DNA of 64,000 nt from Ancylostoma caninum (lineage: Eukaryota; Nematoda; Chromadorea; Rhabditida; Ancylostomatidae). The notes beneath the pieces were generated by a model. That model was not told the origin of the DNA, ran no database searches, and was given only the letters and a program-made list of their open reading frames with translations. Positions 48,578 through 58,500 of this stretch are shown piece after piece (the first letter of the stretch is position 1; every line of letters starts with the position of its first letter). Both the position numbers and the translations under genes were made by a program. The stretch covers positions 1,860,001 to 1,924,000 of the forward strand of contig JBAJFG010000015.1 in the NCBI GenBank assembly GCA_037903475.1. The letters run 5' to 3'.

Positions 48578-51534
48578 GGAAACATTCAATGAGCGCTATC
48601 GAGAATATGGTACGGATGTGTTTACTAGTGTGGACGGATCTAAACAGGTGAGGAGCTTTTTATGAGATTGCCTTTCCGGTTCTCACATTCGTTTTACGGC
48701 CTGAAATACGTCTCATACAGACTGTTTACGGATATTTTCATTTGGTGCTACGCAATTTCAACACATTCCTCTAGAAGACCGTTAATTAGCTCTTTTACCA
48801 GCTCGGATGGTACTGAATCCTCGAAATCCGAAACCGCTTCCTCCACATATCATTCCGTCTGTTCAACGCAGATATGAACTGATAAATTCCGCACTCAACG
48901 TTTCGGGGATGTGTCTACGCCTATCAGTGTCAATCTTCGCGATTATCGCACAATTTTAAGATGGATAGATTTGATAGATCCAATTGTGGACGTTCTTGTG
49001 GATTTCCACACAAAAGTTTTTTGTTTTCCTTCGGTTCTTCTACTTTTGTCCAGATAACTATCTGATGCATGAACAGTTTTGGTGCCAGCCTTTTAAAAGT
49101 ATAAGAGGTTCTATTTTTTATCCTTAAGGAGACTTAATAAAGAGATTAAGAAGTTGAATCTTTAATAATCCCACTTTTTCGGTCACCTATTTGTGAGCGA
49201 GAAAGTGCGAGGTAGCGTCTTTTATTCTTAGTGAATTCATCACTACGCCATCGGCCTTCCCAGTAGTAATTTACAGTGGTTGGTCAAGGATTACATCCGT
49301 CTCTATCCATTTCTTACATTTCATTCCTCTTTCAAAGAGTTGTTGCAGCACCGCTTCATTGTAGAATTCGTTTAATTTTGCGCCTTGAAGATGTTGCTAA
49401 TTTTAGGTCAGCCGGCTGGAGCCCCTCACGAAACGAGACAGGGTTACCCGACAGAGAGGTCGACAAGGATATCACGAAGCAAGGAAAATCTGACGAATCT
49501 TAGGTGCTGATCACGAGATGGGTTTCTTCCATCACAGGACTTTGGCATGAGGGTTCATCTGCTGTTTATGTCAAGGTGTTTTTTCGCTGTTTAGGTCCAC
49601 TAATTTGTAGCAGTCTACCGGTGGACCCATCTGATGCTGATATTTCTCGTGTCCATTTTTACTTGTGAGTTCATACCATGCAGATAAAAGTTATGTGAAC
49701 ATCATGAAATAGCATTCAAGGGCAGTATCCTGTCTTATTTCTCTAAATTCAACATTTTAGTCTGCAGCGCCCTACGACCGCGCGGCATTGGACTGATTCG
49801 ACTACCATTCGGTGTATCCGATCATCGTTCTGGTCCGTATTTACCGAATCTCTACATAGCTGGCAATAAATTGTATCACAGGGTAGGTAATTTTTCTTAG
49901 GAGTAATCACATCCGTCGATAACAATTTGTATTCAGACTCAATCAGTTCCGGATGTTTCATTGCCTGGTCAGGATAAGGATTTTTCTGGTCACGCTCAAT
50001 TCAATCCATTCACTCACATGACGGGTGTGGCTTCGAATTTGGACTTCGGGGATTCTTGGGGAGCTGGCTATGCTTTGCAAGGAGTTAATTTCTTGGGTGA
50101 GAGGTTTTTCACTTTCCCTGAACTATTAATACGTGGGTCTCGGGTTAACTAAATACATGAGGTAGTGAATCAGGGTTTTACGTTGGAGAAGCTTCAAATA
50201 TTTGTCAGTCTCACAGAAAGAGTGACCGTTACGCGTTAAACCGTTACGTTATTAAGCACAGCCATGTGTTGTATGTTTTAGATGAGGGTGAGCGTATGCC
50301 AGTCACAAATGGCTGGTAAGTCGTTAGCACTTCATTTACACTCAATCGTCCTGAATGTGTTACAATTTCTTGTAATTTGAGCTGAAAAGAGAGCGGAGCT
50401 ATTGCGTGTTTCACCGCAAAACATATACAGTTGTGAAGATACTAGAGAAAGAGAGAACGAGAGAAATAGTGCCGCATTCGGAGAGGTAGGCGAGAAACGC
50501 AGATCCTAGGCACAAATACTCAAATATCGTCGTTTTTGAAACCATCTATATCCCTGTTAGATTTTTTTACTCACGCAGATTATGTTAACCGCTGAGAAGC
50601 GACAGAAAATTTACACGCTAAATTTTTCCGTTACAAGCACGAAAACCAAAAACATTCCGAGGGACAATTTCTTTTATAGGTCTTGACTTGCGCAGACATT
50701 ATCGACAATATGCTCAGATGCCCCACCTATTCACTGATGGTATGCATCAACCCTTTCAGGTAATGTGATTTTCTGTAATGTGTTTAATATAAATTGATCG
50801 TTTTGAAAAATTGAACGACATTTAGAATTCATTCATTGTCGGCGCTGAAGTAGACAGTTCGAAATATGTGAGCCATGCTGTGGCACTGGATATACCAATT
50901 CCTGGATTGAATGAGGTCGGTTCCAGATACGATTATTGGATTTGAAAGCACCCATTGATCTAAATAAGTGCTGAAAACGTTTTGGAGTTTTATTTCTTCG
51001 AAATTATAATTTTTGATGTAACACTGCCATATAACGGTTTTTTTCTGTCATTACTTGTGAAGTCGTAATGCTGATTTGATCTTTTTCATTTTATTTAATA
51101 GCTTCTTCAAATAATGCAGTAACAACGGTTGGTGACAAAATTATATGTTCAGTGATGTTTTCTTAAATGAAAAACTACCATAGAACTGTAATATTTCTCT
51201 TTAGGTTTTTGATTTCCAAGAGGAAACACTAATGAAACGGGATGAAGAACTGATAGATATCCATCACACTCGCTTTTCGCTACCAATACCAAGCACTGAT
51301 CAAAGGCTTCCTTTCAAAGTGCGCGGTGAAGTTATCGAATCCATAGATCTGACAGCTTTCTTGAGTGGTGTTTCCTCATGCTACTTTTTTAAGGCCCACA
51401 GCTTTGAGCGCTTCAACGATATCGACTTGAATTTCGCACAAGTCTTACCCAGCATCAACAACCACAACATCAAAACCGATGATATTGTCGATGAACTGAT
51501 CACAAATCGCGCTAATCCTGGACTTGTTGGCTAG
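48578..51534 (+). CDS. Unrecognised multi-exon protein, 5' incomplete, seven exons
   Basis: Exons: 48578-48647, 49504-49664, 49768-49882, 49937-50096, 50680-50759, 50826-50915, 51205-51534. The phases of all six junctions agree and the last exon ends in a stop, giving about 335 residues. I do not recognise the family. Visible features are a first exon reading ETFNERYREYGTDVF, a hydrophobic patch VYVKVFFRCLGPLICSSLP, LRPRGIGLIRLPFGVSDHRS, a Gly/Asn-rich stretch (VASNLDFGDSWGAGYALQG), LDLRRHYRQYAQMPHLF, VSHAVALDIPIPGL and a polar acidic C-terminal region with FNDIDLNFAQVLP. There is no clear signal peptide in the visible part and no catalytic motif. The consistent phase and codon-like composition support a real gene. 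It lies between calumenin and the Nudix gene on the same strand, with gaps too wide for a typical nematode operon. A phase-neutral 6-nt microexon may exist at 50282-50287. Confidence 0.6.
50403..50543 (+). repeat. Single-arm copy of the 34-kb fold-back family
   Basis: GTGTTTCACCGCAAAACATA, ATACTAGAGAAAGAGAGAAC, AATAGTGCCG, GAGAAACGCAGATCCTAGGC and GTCGTTTTTGAAACC match the left arm of 34057-34199 in order. The inverted partner arm is absent. It lies in an intron of the unrecognised gene. Confidence 0.75.
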
Positions 51535-51670
51535 ACATCGGTTCACTTATTGTGCTGTTCATTTTCCCTATCATTTGTAACACCTTAATATTGTTGAGCC
51601 TATGCTGTATAGCTACTATCCCAAGGTTCCTTGACCTTATGGAGTCATTTAATAGATTTGTAATAATCAT

Positions 51671-51676
51671 AATAAA
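51671..51676 (+). terminator. Polyadenylation signal AATAAA
   Basis: AATAAA lies 137 bp after the stop codon of the unrecognised gene (48578-51534), at a plausible distance for its 3' end. Confidence 0.5.
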
Positions 51677-51762
51677 GCTTTCTGGACGACGTAAGTTACA
51701 TCATCCAAGTAGACAGAGGAGGTGCAAATTACAGTTGAGTTAGGATGGTTGACGAGGTTTCC

Positions 51763-51836
51763 GAATGAATGAATGAACGAACGAGCAAATGAACGAATGA
51801 ATGAATGAACGAATGAATGAATGAATGAATGAATGG
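51763..51836. repeat. Tetranucleotide microsatellite (GAAT/GAAC)n
   Basis: About 18 units of GAAT interspersed with GAAC and GCAAAT. On the minus strand it reads as a (FIHS)n peptide, which produces spurious long ORFs. Confidence 0.95.
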
Positions 51837-53270
51837 GTGAAATCCTCGCGAAGTTTTTGCGCTCCATGGATACGCAGCCGCGTTGCAGTCAGCGCGAGTG
51901 CGGCTGCCCCAGTCTGCTGCGATTATTTTCGAGGACAACTGGGTGTCTGTTCCTTGCTTCCCCAGTATGTTGTTGTTTGTTTTATCGTGGGTAGGTGTTC
52001 GAGCTGTAGTCAGTGAAACTGAGGTTGAGCTCCTATTGCCTTCGTTTGCGCGGTGCTCTTGTTCTGAGAGCGTTTTTGTGTATAACTTTACGTTTGATTG
52101 GAATTTTGAATTAGAACTTTCCATTTCGTTCTTTTCCTTACTCTCCATTACTAGTTTTGCTTTGTTTTTTTCCATTTATTGGAATAATCATGTTAAATGA
52201 CTGCTGCTACTTGTCTCAAGTGATTCACCGCAACATTTCTTGGTTGTTTAGTGTAATACATAGTATATATCAGATCCTATTCTTATTCTAGTAAGGGATG
52301 AAACAATAGCAACTGGGGGCCGCACTTAGTTACCCGAGATGTTAGGTGCAGCCGGAGCGAGGCCTGCTGCACAGACCAATCATGGCAAATATCCTTCCGC
52401 TCAGAACTATCTGTGGGCTCTCAGAGCACTTTAGGTTTTTTTTTTCATTAGATGAGCATTGGTGAAATCAAGGATTCAGGAAGGAAAATGAAGTCTTGAA
52501 AGATTTATCCTCGATAGTAGTCAAAATTAAGGGGGAGATTCTTCAAAACATCGGGACTTTGAGCTGCTTTTAGTTGCTTCAGTCAGGTTTTCTTTTTAGT
52601 TAAAATCGTTTAGCGATTTCATTTCAATAATAGTTGCACATTTTCATCAATTACTGGGACTTTAGCAAATGAGCACAGAATCCTAGAAAATCGGAAGATT
52701 TTGTAGTTTGTGAAAAGATGGACTGTTGAAAAAGAGTGGCGAAGAACAATTTTATTACTCTATCATGACCATCACTACCGAAATTAGAGCACTGCGTTGT
52801 TGTCTTATGGTTAGTGCCGATAGCAAGTGCAGAGCTTCCCTTCGTGCCAGATGCCATGGGTAACTAAGGACCCGCACCCGGAGCAACTAGGTGCAACACC
52901 ACTAGCTAAGGAAATAAACAAGGAGAAAACACATTCCTCGAAAACTAAAACATTTCTGTCGTCCTGTTGCTGCTGAAAGGTTGCGTTGCGTTTCCTTATT
53001 TGCACGGTTTCTCTTACGGTCTGGCCCTTCTTATTAGGGCAGAAGCTGATGTGTTAGTCGTGAAATTTCATAACAGCATTCGCTGCTTAAAGGCAGGGTT
53101 CCATTGCATTCTCGTGGTTGAGCTGAGGGCGGACTTTGCATCTCCTCGTCATGTAAGGTCGCGAATATGTTAAACTTCGGCTATATGGTCGTTTTATATT
53201 ATGACTTCTTTCGTCATTATCCGATTGTTATGATGTGATGCAATTAATCTTTGGTCTAACACGCTCTTTT
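51837..53270. other. Intergenic; possible old element with short inverted ends
   Basis: No gene recognised. CCGCACTTAGTTACCC (about 52322) is nearly the reverse complement of GGGTAACTAAGGACC (about 52858), enclosing about 540 bp; this could be the ends of a decayed element. The segment 53089-53160 repeats part of 653-720. Confidence 0.4.
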
Positions 53271-53273
53271 CAG
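53271..53273 (+). promoter_or_regulatory. Putative spliced-leader trans-splice acceptor of the Nudix gene
   Basis: CTCTTTTCAG is followed by GAA and then the ATG at 53277, three bases after the acceptor. The first residues already match the start of the NUDT6 pre-Nudix domain, so an upstream cis exon is not required. Confidence 0.5.
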
Positions 53274-53276
53274 GAA

Positions 53277-54767
53277 ATGTATTTCAAAGAGAAAATGGAT
53301 ATATTTGGCGGTGTGACCGTGAAATCAACTGGTCTCGAGCCTTCGCAGAAGGAGAAGGATGCGTTTCGTAAAATAATGTCGGAATCTCTGGATCACTGGA
53401 GGAGTAGGAATGTGAAAGGCGTTTGGGTCAAGGTTAGCATAACGGTGAGTGTGTGTGATTTTGTGATGGTGGACGGCAAGCAAAACTAAGCGTCCGCGTT
53501 TATATTTAGTTTTTTGAGAATTTTTCAAACTTTTAGGATAGTGACATTATTCCAGTGTTAGTGGAAAATGGCTTTGTATTCCATCATACTCAACCAGATT
53601 ACTTGATGATGACCAAATGGCTGCCGAACACTCCATCGACCCTGCCTAGGTTCGCACTTTTCATCCTGCATTCATCTGCTTATTTTTCCGTTCTGTCACG
53701 AGGTTTGTTTAGTGTAAGGTTGCAGATATGCACACACTGTGATTGGTGTTGGTGGTTTGGTCATAGATGAGGAAGGCCGAGTGCTACTGATGAGGGAAAG
53801 GCGAGGGTGTGTTCCCCGTGTTCGCAAGTGATATCGCCTATTTCCAATGTGTTCGTCTCAGGTACTACCTTGGTTGGAAGTTTCCTGGTGGTGCTTCGGA
53901 TCCAGGCGAGACGATTTTCGATACTGCTGCTCGTGAAGTTTTCGAGGAAACTGGTGTGCAAGCGGTAGGAAAGGCACTACTTTGCTTCAGGTACGATTCC
54001 GGGTCATCGGAGCAGAAATCAATGGCGGCGTATAAAGGTGAACCACGGGAGACTTCAGTGGTCGAGACTGGTTCGCACGGTTCATTACCTGTTGCACCGG
54101 TTACAGCAGGAGTCATGAAAACGAAACGAGAATGAGGACTGTGATAGCAGTAAAGTTTGACACCCAGACAATCGGAGTACCAGTTGCAGGTGGTACAGTA
54201 AGTACCCTGGGCCTCGACCACTGGATTCTCCTATATTATTCCTATGTTGAAATTTCCTTATTTGTCGTTCCTCCTTTCTATTACCGCTACCTTTTCCGAG
54301 AGTCTAAACGCATAGTAATTTAGAAGAACTAATTCTTCAAAGTTCTAGTAGGTTAAAATCCTTTTCTGGCTAGAACCTCCCTTTTTTCTCCCCATCCTTC
54401 TTTTTGCGACTACTAATGTGAGAACATTTTCAGGCAAATTAATGTATCTCAGTACGAGAATGTTGGTGACTTGTTTTTCGTATGTTTAATGGACGTCATC
54501 AACCCCGAAATCAAACCGTGTCCTAGAGAGACAGCTGCTTGCCGGTGGTTTACCAGGTTAGTAGATGGTTGCTGTGTCGGCATTGTTTGGCATCATATTG
54601 ATACTTACAGGGAAGAGCTCGAAAGCTTACCCGAAAATGAATTTCACGAGTTCCATCGTGAAATATTGCGAAGATACGACATATGGAAAAAGAATGGACG
54701 TCGTGGGTGCCATTTAGCTTCATGTCAGTTCACTAGTAGAAAATGCAAGATGTATTATATAGATTAG
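53277..54767 (+). CDS. NUDT6-type Nudix hydrolase, complete, six exons
   Basis: Exons: 53277-53444, 53537-53649, 53726-53806, 53862-53990, 54434-54556, 54611-54767. They total 771 nt, an exact multiple of three (256 residues). Residues about 1-95 form the pre-Nudix domain of NUDT6 (MDIFGGVTVK, HWRSRNVKGVWVKV, VENGFVFHH, MTKWLP). The Nudix fold begins at YAHTVIGVGGLV with WKFPGG just before the Nudix box at 131-153, which matches G-x5-E-x7-RE-x2-EE-x-G fully (ending REVFEETGV). All metal-binding glutamates are present, so hydrolysis of a nucleoside diphosphate-linked substrate is expected; the substrate of this subfamily is not settled. The tail ends in KMYYID. Intron 5 (54 nt) is in frame without a stop, so its retention would add 18 residues. 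No mitochondrial presequence is evident with the chosen start. Confidence 0.92.
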
Positions 54768-55512
54768 TATCCTTAGGCCAATAACATTGCAACTATGTGA
54801 AATTGTACTGTGATGAAACAATATAACTATAAAGTTATGGATTTTCTCGTTTATGCTTATGATAAGCAGTTTTTCCTTGGTGATCCGTAGTATAAACGTG
54901 GGTTTCACTTAGGAGCACATGGGAATACCCAAATATTCTAGTATTAACAATAAGTCTTGAATCTTTTCAAGTAATGGGGATCCTTCCTGTTTTTCTTGTC
55001 CTTCTTTTCCTGTCTAGTTTTTTTAAACATTTTCAAAAGCTTACCCATGAACTGAAAGATCTATTCTGGATCAGTGAGCAAGGTGGTGGCAGTGGTAGCG
55101 CTCTAGGGGGTAGTGGTGTTGACGGTGTTGGTTCAAAGCAGGTATTCCAAACGGGTATCCTCCGATTTTTTCACAGACTACATAAATAGGATAACTTCGT
55201 AAGATAGTTTCCCTTTCTCTTCGATGGGATTTCAAGTACTCTGAACTCTGGACCGATCTGCAGAGCCCAAAATATCAAATGTTCGAGTAATTTATTGTCC
55301 AACTGCTCTAAATTTTGTTGAGCAAGCAGTCATGAATAAGCGCGTTGGGTAAACTTGACTTTCATACGGTGGAAAATTTATTATGTAGAAAAACACAGAA
55401 TTCTACAATTTAAAGAAAAATCACATGAGGTGCTTTAATTAATAAATTTGATTTGATAGAGTGGTCGTATTCTTATATTTGGATAGTTAATTCATTCATT
55501 CCTTTCTTTCCA
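54768..55512. other. Convergent 3' flanks of the Nudix and SLC6 genes
   Basis: The two genes end tail to tail. On the minus strand an AATAAA (TTTATT at 55377-55382 on the plus strand) lies about 130 bp after the SLC6 stop codon. No other gene was recognised. Confidence 0.5.
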
Positions 55513-58500
55513 TTATACTGCTTTTTCTGTTTCTTTCGCAAAGGAGACATGTGGTGCAGTGTTTGAAGAGGACGTGTTGCTGGCTTCAATGAATTTCCTT
55601 AGCTCACTCGACTCGATATGGTCTTCGTCAACTTTGGGTGTAGATCGACGAGATATCGTAGCTTTTGGAACAATGAACAGGGTTATGAGTGGCTGAAACT
55701 TTTATTTCCAGTGACGGCAATACTGTTGGAGATAATTAAATGAATTCTGAAAGGGGTGAAGCTGCGAAGTCTATGTAAGCCGGTCAACACAAGAAGATGA
55801 ATGTTGGTAATGAATAGACAAATAAGTGGCTCAGGCTGTTTTCTAATTCAAACTCACCAAATTTTTACTCTTCCACTTCACCAAATTTATAACAAAGAAG
55901 ACTGGAATTGGAAGAAGAGGAATCAGCCTGAGAAACCAACCGAATATCTGAAAATTGCTGGGAAGAAGAATGGATTGTTGAGAAAATTAGTCCAAAGTGA
56001 AATCAAGGGACTAATAGGAATAGTTCTTCCTTCATGCAATTTATCCAATTTTTTTTAAAAATCGGGCTCCTTTATTGCAACGCAGGGAATGTGCTCAACT
56101 GTTCGAGCAGGCGCATTCTCTTGAAGGCAGCACTCACGGAAATTGCCACTTTCGTTGTGAGTCGTTCCGTGTGTTCCGTTGCTTGTGGATGCAACAGTGA
56201 CTAGCACTGCACAAATCGCAAACAAACCTGCGGAAATATTGCAGTCATAACCATTGTCCGTTGATAAGGCCAGATCAGGTGAACGACGTCAGCTTACGCA
56301 GGCCTACAGTGGACGTCAATGGTGGTGGCCCATCCGCGGCCTCGAGGAGGACGCGGCGCAAGCGCGCCGCGCGCGCCATGACCGATGTCTTCTGCTGCTG
56401 ATATGTTATTTCTAGCAACTTTTCTACCCGATCTAAAGCTGTTTGAGCGAATTGGGAAGAAAAGCGATTAGGAATAGCATTCCGGCGGCAAAGGACACCT
56501 ATCCTGGTGCGCGCGGCGTCATTGTCGAGGCCGTGGATGGGCCACCGCCGTTGACGTTCACTGTATAGTCCTTCTGCGCAATCGGTAGAAAATTTTCGAG
56601 CGCGCCGAGCCTGCGGCGCGTGCGCGGCGCGGCTCGCTGGGAACAGCGGTCCGGTGTCCTCGATCAGCTGTTCGAGGACCTTTCGCAAGGCATTGGCCCA
56701 GGTAGGTGCTTTTCGTCTATTTCCTCTATTAATTGGAGTACTTTGGACTATTGAGGCCTGTGGCTGACCGATATTGATCAGACGGCTCCGCATGCCTCGT
56801 TTTTTGCAGGTATCGTTTCTCTTTGTTTCTCAATGCTTTTTCATTTGTTTTTGGCCCCGTAGAAAGCTGCTTGTCCCAGGTAGCCTCTTCTTTTTGGGAA
56901 AGAGGACCCCGGGACATGGCGGCTGATAACGGGGCCTCTTACTGAGAAAAACATGCGAGGAAAACAAGGAAAAAAACGACGATCATGCGAACAGGGACGG
57001 AACGTCAAAGATTCTGAACAAAATAAAAGGTCCCGTTACCAGCCACCACGTCTCAGGGTCCTCTTTCCTACAGGGAAGAGGCTACCTGGGACAAGCAGCT
57101 TTCTACAGGGCCAAAAACAAAAGAAAAAACATTGAAAAGCAAAGAAAAACGATACCTGCAAAAAACGAGCCATACGGAGCCGTCCGATCAATATCGGTCA
57201 GCCACAGGCGTCAACAGTCCAAAGTACTCCAAATAGTAAAGAAAACCAACGGAAAGCGCTTACCTGGTCCAATATCTTACGAAAGATGTCCTCGAACAGC
57301 TGATCGAGGACACCGGACCGCTGTTCCCAGCGAGCCGCGCCGCGCACGCGCCGCAGGTTCGAATCGCTCGAAAACTTTCTACCGATTGCGCAGAAGGACT
57401 GTACATAAACGCGCATGGCGGTCATTTCCCGGGACCCGAGTACCTCAAAGGGTGTGCATTTGTGCACATGGGAAACAGCACCTTGTTCTTGTATGATTCT
57501 CGCGTGTTTCGGGCTACTTCACCATTGGATGTGACTGGTATGCCCCTCACAATCACGGAGTAAGGCAAAGGAACATAAATCGCACGCTGCACGTAGTAGA
57601 TGACCTATTTCGTTTAGCAGAGTTGTTTGAGAATATCAAAACAAACCAGCGCCCAAGGTGGGAAGTTGTATCGAAGCGAATGGTGCTCAACGGTTGGATT
57701 GCGTTGCATCATAGTAAATAGTACGTGCATCTGCAATGTCAGTTTGAGCTTTAGTGATTTTTAATTTACTAGTTGCTTGATGTTAAAAAATGGCTTGTCA
57801 AACCGGTTGAAATGTAGGCTTGAAACAAAATATTTTTGTAGGTGTGAAATTATCTAGTTGTGAAACATAAGTCGTGCAAAGGGCCCGTCAGAATCGTGAT
57901 CAACATGGTGAAAACCCCTGTGGGTACGGTTCCGCCACGCCTACAAACAACTTGCGAAAAATCAATGGAATAAATGAATCGATAAATCGCCCTGCAAAGT
58001 GGCCGTCAAATTCGTGATCAGTGCGGTGAAAAACCCCAGTATGCCCATTTCGATCCGGATTGGAGCTATAGTGAGGAAAATCGATAAAATCGATCGATAA
58101 ATCGATATCCGGATCGATACTATCGAGTGAACAATATCCTAGGCCTTCCGCCCTATTCGAATGGTGTCCCATATTTCCGAGCCCACCTTCACCACCTTGC
58201 TTACAGATGCACCATCTTGCTTACAGATGCATTCTTATCGTTTGTATTTGGCGCCCACGCGCGTCGTCCAGATTTTTGAAAAAAAAAGTGTCGTAAACGT
58301 TTCTATGTTTTATATATATATATAGATTCCGATGAAAATAGTGAATATTCACCAATCCCACAGCGGGAATGAAGAATTTCCAGCAACACTCCCAAAGACG
58401 CGAATGAGGCCCAAGCACTGACAGTATGCTTCTGGAACGTTCACCAAGCATCTCGATTGTTATCTGCTTGACGTTTGCGTAGCCTGTAGACAGCACCTGT

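Noticed and set aside
51729..52175. Minus-strand ORF of 148 codons ending in (FIHS)n
   Set aside because: Its C-terminal half is the translated GAAT microsatellite; the plus strand is equally open and no domain is seen.
57198..57467. Minus-strand ORF of 89 codons across the right palindrome arm
   Set aside because: It is antisense to the collinear frame shared by both arms; orientation of any real gene here is unresolved, so it was not listed separately.
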